Shown: piece by piece, positions 1 to 9,212 of the stretch
Layout of the letters: the number at the start of each line of letters is the position of its first letter
How positions within the stretch are numbered: position 1 is the stretch's first letter
Assembly: GCA_039964455.1 (NCBI GenBank)
Contig: JBDVXK010000013.1
Location: 434,001 to 498,000 of the forward strand
DNA length: 64,000 nucleotides
From: CALJFL01 sp039964455
GTDB lineage: Bacteria; Pseudomonadota; Gammaproteobacteria; Pseudomonadales; Halieaceae
Reading direction: 5' to 3'
The notes under the pieces: model-generated
The model's database searches: none
What the model saw: the letters and a program-made list of their open reading frames with translations, nothing else
Told to the model about the DNA's origin: nothing
Program-made: the position numbers and the translations under genes

Positions 1-1149
1 GGGATCTCCGGGTCAGCCGTCAATGGTCAGCAGGTTTTACACGTCCCGAGTGCGGTGAGCGCCGTTACAACACACAGTACGGAACATGCCGACAGGCGAA
101 GGGCTGAAGTAGAAGGGGCGCTGCACCACCAGCCAAACCTTGTCGAAAACTACCGCTTCGACAACTTTGTTGAAGGTAAGTCCAATCAACTGGCGTTGGC
201 TGCTGCGCGGCAGGTGGCTGAAAACCCCGGGGACTCCTATAACCCGCTGTTTTTATATGGCGGCGTTGGCCTCGGTAAGACTCATCTCATGCATGCAGTG
301 GGTAATGCTCTCAGGGAGCAAAACCCGGGCGCCAAAATTGTTTACCTCCATTCAGAGCGATTTGTAGCAGATATGGTTAAGGCGCTGCAGCTTGGCGCCA
401 TTACTGACTTCAAGCGCTACTATCGCTCGGTCGATGCATTGCTGATTGACGACATACAGTTTTTCGCCAAGAAGGACCGGTCACAGGAAGAATTTTTTCA
501 CACCTTCAATGCCCTGCTCGAAGGTGGGCAGCAAATGATCCTGACTTGCGATCGCTACCCGAAAGAAATCGATGGCCTTGAGGAGCGACTGAAATCCCGT
601 TTCGGTTGGGGCCTTACCGTGGCGGTGGAGCCTCCGGAGCTGGAGACCAGGGTCGCGATTTTGATGACAAAGGCGACCCAGGCGCGAGTTGATCTGCCCC
701 CGGACGCTGCCTTTTTCATTGCCCAGAGAATTCGCTCTAATGTTAGAGAGCTAGAGGGTGCGCTTAAGAGGGTGATAGCTAGCGCTCACTTCACGGGCCG
801 GCCAGTGGATATTGACCTGATCAAGGAAAGCCTTAAGGATCTGCTGGCCCTACAGGACAAGCAGGTCAGCATGGACAATATCCAGCGTACCGTGGCTGAG
901 TATTACAAGATAAAGATGGCCGACCTTATGTCCCGTCGCCGCAGCCGTTCGGTGGCCAGGCCGCGCCAGGTAGCTATGGCGCTGTCCAAGGAACTCACCA
1001 ATCACAGCCTGCCGGAGATTGGTGACAGCTTTGGTGGCAGAGACCACACGACAGTGCTCCACGCATGTCGTAAAATTAAAGAACTTCGCGAGACCAATTC
1101 GGATATTCGCGAGGATTATAAAAACCTGTTGCGCTCTCTTACCACCTGA
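1..1149 (+). CDS. dnaA: Chromosomal replication initiator DnaA (5' end outside window)
   Basis: DnaA binds DnaA boxes at oriC, opens the origin and loads DnaB helicase. The reading frame is open from base 1, so the gene is cut by the window edge and 382 codons remain of a family length of roughly 450-510. The visible part holds the AAA+ domain III, with Walker A GGVGLGKTH near nt 257-285 and Walker B LLIDDIQFF near nt 439-465. It also holds DNA-binding domain IV with the family signature around GGRDHTTV (nt 1033-1056). Domain I and most of the linker domain II lie outside. The GTG at 55 is in frame but is not the true start, because sequence before it continues the frame without a stop. dnaN follows after 59 bp, as in the classic dnaA-dnaN-recF-gyrB order. 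Any oriC upstream of dnaA is not visible. Confidence 0.98.
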   Translation, partial: GISGSAVNGQQVLHVPSAVSAVTTHSTEHADRRRAEVEGALHHQPNLVENYRFDNFVEGKSNQLALAAARQVAENPGDSYNPLFLYGGVGLGKTHLMHAVGNALREQNPGAKIVYLHSERFVADMVKALQLGAITDFKRYYRSVDALLIDDIQFFAKKDRSQEEFFHTFNALLEGGQQMILTCDRYPKEIDGLEERLKSRFGWGLTVAVEPPELETRVAILMTKATQARVDLPPDAAFFIAQRIRSNVRELEGALKRVIASAHFTGRPVDIDLIKESLKDLLALQDKQVSMDNIQRTVAEYYKIKMADLMSRRRSRSVARPRQVAMALSKELTNHSLPEIGDSFGGRDHTTVLHACRKIKELRETNSDIREDYKNLLRSLTT

Positions 1150-1208
1150 GTTGCGTCAGTTGGATGAATAGCCTGCGGCTATAATAATCGCTAAGGAAGA
1201 CCTGCACT

Positions 1209-2312
1209 ATGAAGTTTGTGATTTCCCGGGAAGCGCTGATCACGCCACTTAACCTGGTGGCGGGCGTTGTAGAGCGGCGACAAACGCTCCCTATACTTGC
1301 CAATGTAAAGCTGGTTCTCGATGGAGACAGGCTTTCATTGACGGGCACCGACTTGGAGGTTGAACTTCTGGGGCGGGTGCAACTGCCACAGGCGGGTGAG
1401 TCCGGCGAGGTGACTGTGCCTGCACGCAAGCTGGTGGATATCTGTAAGTCTCTGCCCGAGGGAAGTGAAATAAAGTTCGTGGCGGAGGAGGGCAAGGTAA
1501 CGGTCAAGTCGGGTCGCAGCCGCTTTACCCTGTCGACATTGCCTGCCCGTGAGTTCCCCAGTGTTGAGGATAGTATTGGAACCCACCAGTTCACTATCAA
1601 GCAGGGAGAGCTCAAGCGCTTAATTGAGCGTACGGGGTTCGCAATGGCCCAGCAGGATGTGCGCTATTACCTGAATGGCATGCTCTGGGAGATAAAATCC
1701 GGAAAACTGCGCGTTGTTGCCACTGATGGCCACCGTCTTGCCATGTGCACGCTGCCGTCAGCAATTGACGCCGGTGGCGATGCCCAGGTGATATTACCTC
1801 GCAAGGGTGTTCTTGAGCTTTCGCGACTGCTCCTTGAAGATGACGCGGATATCGCGATAGTCATAGGCAGTAACCACATACGTGCTAACACAGCAGACTT
1901 CACCTTTACCTCCAAGCTTGTAGACGGCAAATTCCCTGATTACGAACGCGTGCTACCACGTGCTGCGGACAAGATTGTACATGGTTCCCGATTGGAACTT
2001 AGGCAGGCATTTGCCCGTACAGCAATTTTGTCGAATGAGAAGTATCGCGGAGTTCGCCTCAAGTTAACGGCAGACACTCTGGAGATCGTAGCAAATAACC
2101 CCGAACAAGAAGAAGCCGAGGAATTGGTAGCGGTGCAATATGCCGGCGACAGCCTGGAAATTGGTTTCAATGTTAGCTACTTATTGGATGTGCTCGGGGT
2201 GCTGAGCGGCGACCAGATAAAGATGTCGCTTGCGGACCCAAACAGCAGCGCCTTGCTGGAAGAGTCTGAGGATGGTGACTCCCTGTATGTCGTTATGCCC
2301 ATGCGCCTCTGA
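1209..2312 (+). CDS. dnaN: DNA polymerase III beta sliding clamp
   Basis: The beta clamp encircles DNA as a dimer and tethers DNA polymerase III and repair polymerases. The 367-residue length matches the family (366-367 aa). The N-terminus (MKFVISREALITPL) and the C-terminal end YVVMPMRL are typical; the C-terminal residues form part of the partner-binding pocket. Three clamp domains of about 120 residues fill the protein. The ATG at 1209 has a purine-rich Shine-Dalgarno AAGGAAGA at 1193-1200. A TATAAT at 1180-1185 between dnaA and dnaN could be a -10 box for an internal promoter, but no good -35 accompanies it. recF follows after 78 bp. Confidence 0.98.
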   Translation: MKFVISREALITPLNLVAGVVERRQTLPILANVKLVLDGDRLSLTGTDLEVELLGRVQLPQAGESGEVTVPARKLVDICKSLPEGSEIKFVAEEGKVTVKSGRSRFTLSTLPAREFPSVEDSIGTHQFTIKQGELKRLIERTGFAMAQQDVRYYLNGMLWEIKSGKLRVVATDGHRLAMCTLPSAIDAGGDAQVILPRKGVLELSRLLLEDDADIAIVIGSNHIRANTADFTFTSKLVDGKFPDYERVLPRAADKIVHGSRLELRQAFARTAILSNEKYRGVRLKLTADTLEIVANNPEQEEAEELVAVQYAGDSLEIGFNVSYLLDVLGVLSGDQIKMSLADPNSSALLEESEDGDSLYVVMPMRL

Positions 2313-2390
2313 TCACATCGGCATCGTCGCCAACCGCTCTTCGACCAAACTGTCTGGCCCACTATTCCTTGTTGAGCGGCGCTAAGGGCA

Positions 2391-3491
2391 GTGGCGCTAT
2401 CCCAGCTGAATATCCACGCCGTGCGGAACCTGCGAGAGGTTAAGCTCAATGACCTCGGCCGGGTGAACGTTTTTTACGGCGCCAACGGCAGCGGCAAGAC
2501 CAGCGTGCTGGAAGCCATACACCTGCTGGGAATGGCGAGATCATTCCGCAGCACCAGTGCCCGTACACTCATTACCCATGGGGAGCAGGGTTGCACGGTT
2601 TTTGGTCAGGTGGATTCGGGTCTCAATGGAGAGGGCGCTGGCGTCAACCTGGGTATACAGCGGCAGCTCAGCGGCGAAGCCACTATCAAGGTTGCAGGCA
2701 GCCCTGCCAGGGCTGTGTCAGAGCTGATAGAGCATTTGCCGTTACTGGTTATAAACGCGGGTAGTTTCGACTTATTAAATGGCCCGCCGCGCACTCGGCG
2801 ACAGTATCTGGATTGGGGCGTGTTCCACGTGGAACAATCGTTCTTTAGCCAGTGGCAGCGGTACCAACGTTGCATAAAACAGCGCAATAACCTGCTTCGC
2901 CGTGATAAAATACCGGAGTCGGAAGTTTCAAGCTGGACCCGCGACCTGGTCGCATCGGGTACCGCCATAGATGGCTTTCGTCAGGCCTATTTCAAGCAGT
3001 TGGCGCCATGCTTCAAGTCGATCATGGCCTCATTGGCTCCAGAGCTAAAGGAGCTGGAGTTGCGCTATAGAAGGGGCTGGGACAAGGCTCTTGGCTTTGA
3101 AGAGGCTTTGTCTAATAGCTATGCAGCCGACAGTGAGAGGGGCTATACCCACGTGGGGCCGCAGCGCGCGGATATGCGAGTAACGGTTGAAGGCTATTCT
3201 GCAGCCGATACCTTGTCCCGGGGCCAGCAGAAGCTGCTGGTTTGCGGGTTGAAGCTCGCGCAGGGGAGGTTGCTGGCAAGCAGTGGGCTGGAAAAGTGCG
3301 TGTACTTGGTAGACGACCTGCCTTCGGAGCTGGATGCGCAACACAGCGAATTAATAGCCCAGGAGCTAGAGGCAATGGGCGCGCAGGTGTTTATCACCTG
3401 TGTTAATAGAAAAGATATAGAAACGGTATGGCCGGTGCCTGCCGGTCTCACCATGTTCCACGTGGAACATGGTGGTATTTCACCGGGTTGA
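2391..3491 (+). CDS. recF: DNA replication and repair protein RecF
   Basis: RecF is an SMC-like ATPase that works with RecO and RecR to load RecA at single-strand gaps. It has Walker A GANGSGKTS at residues 30-38, an ABC-type signature LSRGQQKLL near nt 3213-3239, and Walker B VYLVDDLPSELD near nt 3301-3336. The 366 residues are slightly longer than E. coli RecF (357). The start is a GTG at 2391, chosen because the conserved N-terminus begins there; a weak AAGGGC precedes it. Two 16-bp parS palindromes lie inside the gene, and each encodes the peptide FHVE. The second falls in the last dozen codons, in a short C-terminal tail. gyrB starts 80 bp downstream. Confidence 0.96.
   Translation: MALSQLNIHAVRNLREVKLNDLGRVNVFYGANGSGKTSVLEAIHLLGMARSFRSTSARTLITHGEQGCTVFGQVDSGLNGEGAGVNLGIQRQLSGEATIKVAGSPARAVSELIEHLPLLVINAGSFDLLNGPPRTRRQYLDWGVFHVEQSFFSQWQRYQRCIKQRNNLLRRDKIPESEVSSWTRDLVASGTAIDGFRQAYFKQLAPCFKSIMASLAPELKELELRYRRGWDKALGFEEALSNSYAADSERGYTHVGPQRADMRVTVEGYSAADTLSRGQQKLLVCGLKLAQGRLLASSGLEKCVYLVDDLPSELDAQHSELIAQELEAMGAQVFITCVNRKDIETVWPVPAGLTMFHVEHGGISPG
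2821..2836. other. parS: parS site 1 (ParB-binding palindrome) inside recF
   Basis: The 16 bases are TGTTCCACGTGGAACA, a perfect palindrome. This agrees with the established chromosomal parS consensus bound by ParB/Spo0J (as in Pseudomonas and Bacillus). It is read within recF as the peptide FHVE. A position within a few kb of dnaA is where parS clusters usually lie. ParB binding is inferred from sequence; parA and parB themselves are not in the window. Confidence 0.88.
3454..3469. other. parS: parS site 2 (ParB-binding palindrome) at the 3' end of recF
   Basis: This is a second exact copy of TGTTCCACGTGGAACA, 633 bp after the first. Here the dyad extends three further bases on each side, giving a perfect 22-bp palindrome at 3451-3472. 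It is in the same reading phase as site 1 and again encodes FHVE, close to the recF stop codon. A matching pair near the origin is strong evidence for a ParABS centromere region. Confidence 0.88.
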
Positions 3492-3571
3492 GTGGGCGAG
3501 ACAGAGTGTTGGGGGTCCGTGCGAAGCGGGCCACCGGTTGGTGCAACGTATAATCACGAAAAGAGAGCTGT

Positions 3572-5989
3572 ATGAGCGAAGAAGAGCATAATTACGATTC
3601 CTCCAGTATCAAAGTCCTCAAAGGCCTGGACGCCGTTAGAAAGCGCCCGGGAATGTATATCGGGGACACCGACGATGGTACCGGGTTGCACCATATGGTT
3701 TTCGAACTCGTCGACAACTCAATAGACGAGGCGCTCGCCGGCCACTGTAGTCGTATTGATATTGTTATCCACCCGGACGAATCCGTAACGGTGAGTGACG
3801 ATGGTCGCGGTATACCGACAGAAATGCACGAAGAGGGCGTTTCGGCGGCGGAAGTTATCATGACCGTACTGCACGCAGGCGGGAAGTTTGATGACAATAC
3901 CTACAAGGTGTCCGGTGGCTTGCACGGGGTAGGTGTCTCGGTGGTGAATGCATTATCTTCCGAGCTGGTGCTGACCGTGCGCCGTGAAGGTAAAATGTAT
4001 GAGCAGGTCTATCAGCACGGTGTTCCGCAGGCACCGCTGGCTGAAATAGGGACTACAGAAACTTCAGGGACAGCGGTACGGTTCAAGCCGTCGCCAGATA
4101 CGTTCACTAACATCGAATATCACTTCGACCAGCTGGGCAAGCGGCTTAGGGAGTTAGCGTTCCTTAACTCCGGAGTCTGCATTGTGCTTAAGGATGAGCG
4201 CAGCGGTAAAGAAGAAACCTATATGTATGAGGGTGGCCTAAGAGCCTTTGTTGACTACCTCAACGCCAATAAAACAGCGATAAATAAGGCCTTTTACTTC
4301 CAGATCGACCTGGATGACGGCATCGGGGTGGAGGTGGCGCTTCAGTGGAACGACTCCTTCCAGGAGAATATATTTTGTTACACCAACAATATTCCCCAGC
4401 GCGATGGCGGCACACACCTGGCTGGCTTCAGGGCAGCGCTGACTCGTAACCTGAACAGCTACATTGAGAAGGAAGGCCTGTCGAAGAAGGAGAAGGTTAA
4501 TACAACAGGTGATGACGCGCGGGAAGGCTTGACCGCAGTTATCTCGGTGAAGGTTCCGGACCCCAAGTTTTCCTCTCAAACCAAAGATAAATTGGTGTCC
4601 TCGGAGGTAAAGACCGCGGTTGAGCAGGCAATGAACACTGAGTTCAACGACTACCTGTTGGAGAACCCGCTGGAAGCCAAACTCGTTGTTGGCAAGATGC
4701 TGGACGCGGCCCGGGCCAGAGAGGCCGCTCGCAAGGCCCGAGAGATGACCCGACGCAAAGGCGCGCTGGATATCGCTGGTTTGCCCGGCAAGCTTGCTGA
4801 CTGCCAGGAAAAAGACCCGGCACTCTCTGAGATTTACCTGGTGGAGGGTGATTCTGCTGGGGGATCGGCCAAACAGGGCAGGAACCGGAAGTTCCAGGCT
4901 ATCCTCCCCTTGAAAGGAAAAATCCTGAACGTTGAAAAGGCCCGCTTCGACAAGATGCTTGGTTCAGCTGAGGTTGGCACCATTGTGACCGCTTTGGGCT
5001 GCGGGATTGGTAAAGACGAGTTCAACGCCGATAAGCTGCGCTACCACAGCGTTATCATTATGACTGATGCAGATGTGGATGGGTCCCATATTAGAACCCT
5101 CCTACTGACATTCTTTTTCCGGCAAATGCGGGAGTTGATCGAGCGTGGTCATGTGTTTATCGCTCTGCCACCCCTGTACAAGATAGCCAAGGGCAAGCAG
5201 CAGCAATACCTCAAGGACGATGAGGCTTTAGACCAGTATCTTACGCAATCTGCCCTGGAAAATGCGTCGATCTTCGTCAATCCGGACGCCCCGGCCATAT
5301 CTGGCGGTGGCCTTGCCGACCTGGTACAGCGTTACCGTAAGGTAGAGGCGACGATTGATCGTCTCAGCCGTTTGTATTCGTCCCAAGTACTGTGGGAGAT
5401 GGTCTACGGTTCGTCATTGACCGTCGACGAAATGAAAGACGAGCCTACAGTAGCGGCGTTTTGTGAGGGGCTAAGTGAGCGCTTACAAACCGTGTCAGCC
5501 AAAGGCAACCTGTACTCAATATTTGTGCGCAAGGATAACGAGCGGCAACTTTTCTACCCGGTGGTACGCCTGTTGGCTCATGGTGTAGAGACAGATACCG
5601 AATATCACCACGACTTTTTCGCGTCGGGTGAGTATCGCAGCCTCGTTAGCCTGGGTGAAACTCTGAATAGCCTGATAGAGGCCGACGGTTATTTTCAGCG
5701 TGGTGAGAAGGTGTTTGCCACACAGAGATTTGTCGACGGCCTCGATTGGCTGATGGCAGAGGCGCGCAAGGGTTACAACATTCAGCGATACAAGGGTCTG
5801 GGTGAAATGAATCCGGAGCAACTCTGGGAAACCACAATGGACCCGGAAGTCAGGCGTATGTTGAGGGTGACGATAGAGGATGCCATTGCGGCGGATCAGA
5901 TCTTTACCACCCTGATGGGCGATCAGGTTGAGCCGCGTCGTGACTTTATTGAAGAGAACGCTCTCTCTGTCGCCAATCTCGACGTGTAG
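3572..5989 (+). CDS. gyrB: DNA gyrase subunit B
   Basis: GyrB is the ATPase subunit of gyrase, which introduces negative supercoils together with GyrA. The 805 residues match the gammaproteobacterial length (E. coli 804). The N-terminal GHKL ATPase shows the ELVDNSIDEA and DDGRGIP motifs. The transducer region carries QTKDKLVSSEV. The TOPRIM domain carries EGDSAGG and the metal-binding DADVDGSHI, and the C-terminus has QRYKGLGEMN. The ATG at 3572 has a purine-rich AAAAGAGAG upstream. TATAAT at 3549-3554 may be a -10 box for a gyrB promoter, with no clear -35. The gene ends the dnaA-dnaN-recF-gyrB block. Confidence 0.99.
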   Translation: MSEEEHNYDSSSIKVLKGLDAVRKRPGMYIGDTDDGTGLHHMVFELVDNSIDEALAGHCSRIDIVIHPDESVTVSDDGRGIPTEMHEEGVSAAEVIMTVLHAGGKFDDNTYKVSGGLHGVGVSVVNALSSELVLTVRREGKMYEQVYQHGVPQAPLAEIGTTETSGTAVRFKPSPDTFTNIEYHFDQLGKRLRELAFLNSGVCIVLKDERSGKEETYMYEGGLRAFVDYLNANKTAINKAFYFQIDLDDGIGVEVALQWNDSFQENIFCYTNNIPQRDGGTHLAGFRAALTRNLNSYIEKEGLSKKEKVNTTGDDAREGLTAVISVKVPDPKFSSQTKDKLVSSEVKTAVEQAMNTEFNDYLLENPLEAKLVVGKMLDAARAREAARKAREMTRRKGALDIAGLPGKLADCQEKDPALSEIYLVEGDSAGGSAKQGRNRKFQAILPLKGKILNVEKARFDKMLGSAEVGTIVTALGCGIGKDEFNADKLRYHSVIIMTDADVDGSHIRTLLLTFFFRQMRELIERGHVFIALPPLYKIAKGKQQQYLKDDEALDQYLTQSALENASIFVNPDAPAISGGGLADLVQRYRKVEATIDRLSRLYSSQVLWEMVYGSSLTVDEMKDEPTVAAFCEGLSERLQTVSAKGNLYSIFVRKDNERQLFYPVVRLLAHGVETDTEYHHDFFASGEYRSLVSLGETLNSLIEADGYFQRGEKVFATQRFVDGLDWLMAEARKGYNIQRYKGLGEMNPEQLWETTMDPEVRRMLRVTIEDAIAADQIFTTLMGDQVEPRRDFIEENALSVANLDV

Positions 5990-6052
5990 CCTTCTCGGTA
6001 GTCTTGCTGAGAACCGATTACAATCACGGGCTTTTATCGGAGCGCCTTTAGT

Positions 6053-6955
6053 ATGAGAAACCGCAGGTCAGGCCTGTTAGCGAGTATGCTGGCGGCCAGT
6101 TTCACCTTGGTTGGCTGTGGCGGCTCGGAGCCTGTAGCGGAGGCGCGTTATACCGAGTCAGACCGTATGGTTCGGCAGATGGAAGAGAATCTGGCCGCTT
6201 CGCCAGCATTGTCTAAAGTGGTCGATATCGATCATTCCCGCCTTGGCCAGCAAGCAGGCTCGCCAATGGCTCCAGCCAGAGTACTTATCTTCAGTGATAC
6301 ACAGCTTGAGACGGAGCTGATACAGCTAAACCCCCTGGTTGCACTGGACCTCCCGCAGCGGGTGCTTGCCTTCGAAGATGGGGCTGATAGCGCCAGTAAA
6401 ATTATTTTCAACAGCTTCGATTTCCTGCTTTCCCGCTATCAGCTTGATTCGGTCGCTACGGCTGGCCTGAAGGGTCGATACAGCGCAAACCTGGAAGCGG
6501 CGGTTGCTGGGATAGCGCCCGCCTCAATGGCGTCATTCCCCAGTGACACTATGAGCCCGGATGGCATTATCACGATTGACAGCCCCTATGGTTATGAAGA
6601 AACCATTGAACGGGTTAATGCGGCGATAAACGCGCAGGACGACACCATGCACTTTGGCGTTGTTGATTTCCAGGCCAATGCAAATGAGCTGGGCGTCGAA
6701 ATAGCGCCTGCATATATGATTCTATTTGGCGGCCCCGGCCCGGGTGGAAAAGCCATGGCAAATGCTCCGACACTGGGCCTGGACGGATTCTGCCAGAAGT
6801 TTTTGATCTGGGAGGACGTATCGGGGCGAATCAAACTTTCTTTTAATGATTTGCTGGCGCTTGCCGAACGGCAGGGGGCGAGTAAATCCCTGGCTCTGCG
6901 CGTGATTAACTACCGTTTGGAGAAAACATTTGGCGATGCTCTCGCCAGCCAATAG
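6053..6955 (+). CDS. Lipoprotein with two DUF302 domains
   Basis: This is a predicted lipoprotein of 300 residues. The signal peptide ends in a lipobox LVGC with Cys22 as the lipidation site. The mature part contains two copies of a DUF302-like fold. The first is at about residues 50-145 and includes the signature ALDLPQRVLAFED. The second is at about 170-285, with the diverged match LDGFCQKFLIWED. DUF302 proteins are mostly single-domain and of unsettled function, so no role is assigned. The gene lies 27 bp before a DUF4345 gene with a ribosome site between them, which suggests a two-gene operon downstream of gyrB. Confidence 0.8.
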   Translation: MRNRRSGLLASMLAASFTLVGCGGSEPVAEARYTESDRMVRQMEENLAASPALSKVVDIDHSRLGQQAGSPMAPARVLIFSDTQLETELIQLNPLVALDLPQRVLAFEDGADSASKIIFNSFDFLLSRYQLDSVATAGLKGRYSANLEAAVAGIAPASMASFPSDTMSPDGIITIDSPYGYEETIERVNAAINAQDDTMHFGVVDFQANANELGVEIAPAYMILFGGPGPGGKAMANAPTLGLDGFCQKFLIWEDVSGRIKLSFNDLLALAERQGASKSLALRVINYRLEKTFGDALASQ

Positions 6956-6982
6956 CGGTTCTGAAACCTTAGGGGTGAGATC

Positions 6983-7366
6983 ATGAAAAAAGACAGTGTG
7001 TTCCTTTTGCTTGCCGCAATAGGCCTTACGCCGATCGCACTGGCTTACGGCTTGATACCCGCGGCGACGGTGCCCTTGCTATATGGAGTCGAGGTGGACT
7101 CGATAAGCCTTATCCATATCCTCCGAGCTGTGATGGGTCTCTACCTGGCGATGGTGGTCTTTTGGGTGCTGGGCGCAACCAGAGAATATTTGCGCTTTGC
7201 TGCCTTGTGTAGCGTCGTCGTTTTTATGGGCGGACTGGCGCTGGGACGCTTGGCAAGTGTGCTCATTGATGGGGTTCCGGCCCCACTTCTGGTGGTCTAC
7301 CTGTTGCTGGAGGTGGGTTTTGCACTAGTCGCCTTTCAGTTCGCCAGAGGGCAGCGTGGCAACTAA
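6983..7366 (+). CDS. DUF4345 family integral membrane protein
   Basis: A 127-residue, very hydrophobic protein with about four predicted membrane segments (near residues 7-27, 45-65, 70-90 and 100-122). The pattern LTPIALAYG, the central IHILRAVMGLYLAM and the segment LALGRLASVLIDG resemble DUF4345 proteins, a membrane family without an assigned function. A good ribosome site AGGGGTGAGA precedes the ATG. It is probably co-transcribed with the DUF302 lipoprotein upstream. Nothing in the sequence indicates a substrate. Confidence 0.75.
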   Translation: MKKDSVFLLLAAIGLTPIALAYGLIPAATVPLLYGVEVDSISLIHILRAVMGLYLAMVVFWVLGATREYLRFAALCSVVVFMGGLALGRLASVLIDGVPAPLLVVYLLLEVGFALVAFQFARGQRGN

Positions 7367-7420
7367 CGGCTGTCTGCGCTGTCTCAAGATCGCAGCTTTC
7401 ATCTATTTTAGGACGTAATA

Positions 7421-9190
7421 ATGACTAAACGAACGATTCTTGCTGCGGCGTTTTCACTGGGCGCCGCATCTCTACTCACGGTTTTCTCGATGGCGGCACA
7501 GGCTGCTGACGAGGCCAAGGCCCGCCCGAATATCGTACTCCTTGTGGGTGATGATATGGGGCTGGGAGATATCGGCCCCTTTGGTTCTGAAATTCACACG
7601 CCGTCGCTGAATATGATGGCAAGGCATGGTCTGCGGTTTTCCAACTTTCACGCCAGCCCGGTGTGCTCCATCACCCGGTCCCAGTTATTGACAGGTAATA
7701 ACAATATCGAAATTGGTCTGGCCAGCTTCGACTATGCGGTGTACCCGGAGGCAAAGGGTAAGCCTGGCTACGAGGGTTACCTGACAGAGAAGGCTGTCAC
7801 TATCCAGGAGTTGCTGCGCGACGCCGGCTACGACACCTACCAAACAGGCAAGTGGCATCTAGGCGGTCAGCACGGTGGGCGCGGGCCACATGAAATGGGC
7901 TTCAGCCATAGCTACGGCATTCTTGCCGGCGGTTCAAATCACTGGAACAGTGGCGATATGTTGCCGAATATGGCGCACCCCGACTCTCAGAAAGCCGCTA
8001 AAGCCGGGCAGATACCACCGATGATAGACATGCCCTATTTTGAAGATGGCAAGCCTGTGGATCGCCCACTGGGCATCTACTCGGACGACCTTTATACGGG
8101 AAAAATGCTCAGTTACATGGAGCAGTCGCGTAAGGCCGACAAGCCCTTTTTCGCCTATTTGGCATTTACCACAGCCCATTTGCCAATTCAGGCGCCAGGC
8201 GGTTTGGCCGAAAGATACTACGAACAATACCTGGACTTGGGTTGGGATCGTCTCAAAGCCCAGCGAATGGAGCAGCTCATAGAAGCGGGAATCCTGCCCG
8301 AAGACAGCAAGCTTCCTCCGCAAAACCCGATTACCCGAACATGGGATAGCCTCAGTGACGATGAGAAGAAACTGCAGGCCAAGGTTTTCGCTACCTACGC
8401 GGCGATGATTGAATCGCAGGACAGGCATATAGGCCGGGTGATGGATTGGCTGCGTGAAACCGGCGAGCTGGATAATACGCTGATCATCTATATGACGGAT
8501 AACGGCCCGGAGGGTACCGATGCCTTTGGTGAGCTTGGCAACCCAGCGCTGAGCAGCTGGATGGAAGAGCACTTCAGTCAGGACTTTGACGACGTAGGCC
8601 ATGGCAATTCCAACTGGCAGATAGGCATAGAGTGGGCGAACGCTGCTACTGGCTCTTTGCAGTGGTGGAAATGGTTTATCGACGAGGGCGGCATACGGGT
8701 ACCGTTGATTGTGGTCCCGCCCAAGTCTCACGGCGATAAGTTCACGCGTCAGGGCGAGGTGTCAGATACCTTTCTATCGGTAAAAGATTTGCCTATGACA
8801 ATATTGCAGTACGCCGGTGTAGAGCACCCGATGACAAGCTACAAGGGCCGGGAAATAGTACCGCCCAGTGGCAAGAGCATGGTCTCTTACATGGATGACA
8901 AAGCCAGTACCGTATATGGCCCGGACGACTGGACTGCTTTCGAGCTTTTTGGCAATGCCTATGTTGTTCGAGGCGATTACAAGGCTATCAAGGTGCGCAC
9001 AGGTATGTGGGGAGATGGTAAATGGCATCTGTACCACTTACGTAATGACCCGGCTGAAACGCAGCCACTCGAAGCTGAACTGCCTGATGAGCTCGCCGAA
9101 CTCGTTGCCCTCTACGAGGCTTATGCCGATAAGTGGCAGATTCAGGATGTCCGGGAAGACTGGAACCCCCAAAAGGAGCTGGGTCACTAA
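7421..9190 (+). CDS. Secreted sulfatase (arylsulfatase type) with variant active-site motif
   Basis: A 589-residue alkaline-phosphatase-superfamily sulfatase that would hydrolyse sulfate esters in the periplasm or outside the cell. A signal peptide covers about residues 1-28 and ends AAQAA. The metal-binding N-terminal motif PNIVLLVGDDMG is followed by the formylglycine region, and then by the second sulfatase signature TGKWHLGG. The later metal-site motif YMTDNGPEG is present. The oddity is at the catalytic Cys82: the motif reads CSITR (82-86), while formylglycine-generating enzymes recognise CxPxR. Cys82 and Arg86 are kept but Pro is replaced by Ile. The ATG at 7421 has AGGA upstream. The substrate is unknown; marine algal polysaccharides are only a guess. 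Confidence 0.9.
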   Translation: MTKRTILAAAFSLGAASLLTVFSMAAQAADEAKARPNIVLLVGDDMGLGDIGPFGSEIHTPSLNMMARHGLRFSNFHASPVCSITRSQLLTGNNNIEIGLASFDYAVYPEAKGKPGYEGYLTEKAVTIQELLRDAGYDTYQTGKWHLGGQHGGRGPHEMGFSHSYGILAGGSNHWNSGDMLPNMAHPDSQKAAKAGQIPPMIDMPYFEDGKPVDRPLGIYSDDLYTGKMLSYMEQSRKADKPFFAYLAFTTAHLPIQAPGGLAERYYEQYLDLGWDRLKAQRMEQLIEAGILPEDSKLPPQNPITRTWDSLSDDEKKLQAKVFATYAAMIESQDRHIGRVMDWLRETGELDNTLIIYMTDNGPEGTDAFGELGNPALSSWMEEHFSQDFDDVGHGNSNWQIGIEWANAATGSLQWWKWFIDEGGIRVPLIVVPPKSHGDKFTRQGEVSDTFLSVKDLPMTILQYAGVEHPMTSYKGREIVPPSGKSMVSYMDDKASTVYGPDDWTAFELFGNAYVVRGDYKAIKVRTGMWGDGKWHLYHLRNDPAETQPLEAELPDELAELVALYEAYADKWQIQDVREDWNPQKELGH

Positions 9191-9212
9191 AACCCTCAGC
9201 CCCTCTCTGCTT

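Noticed and set aside
3765..3773. DnaA-box-like TTATCCACC in gyrB
   Set aside because: A single copy with a mismatch inside coding sequence, with no cluster or AT-rich unwinding element around it.
7934..8731. A 265-codon minus-strand frame inside the sulfatase gene
   Set aside because: It lies wholly opposite a well-supported gene and has no recognisable features.
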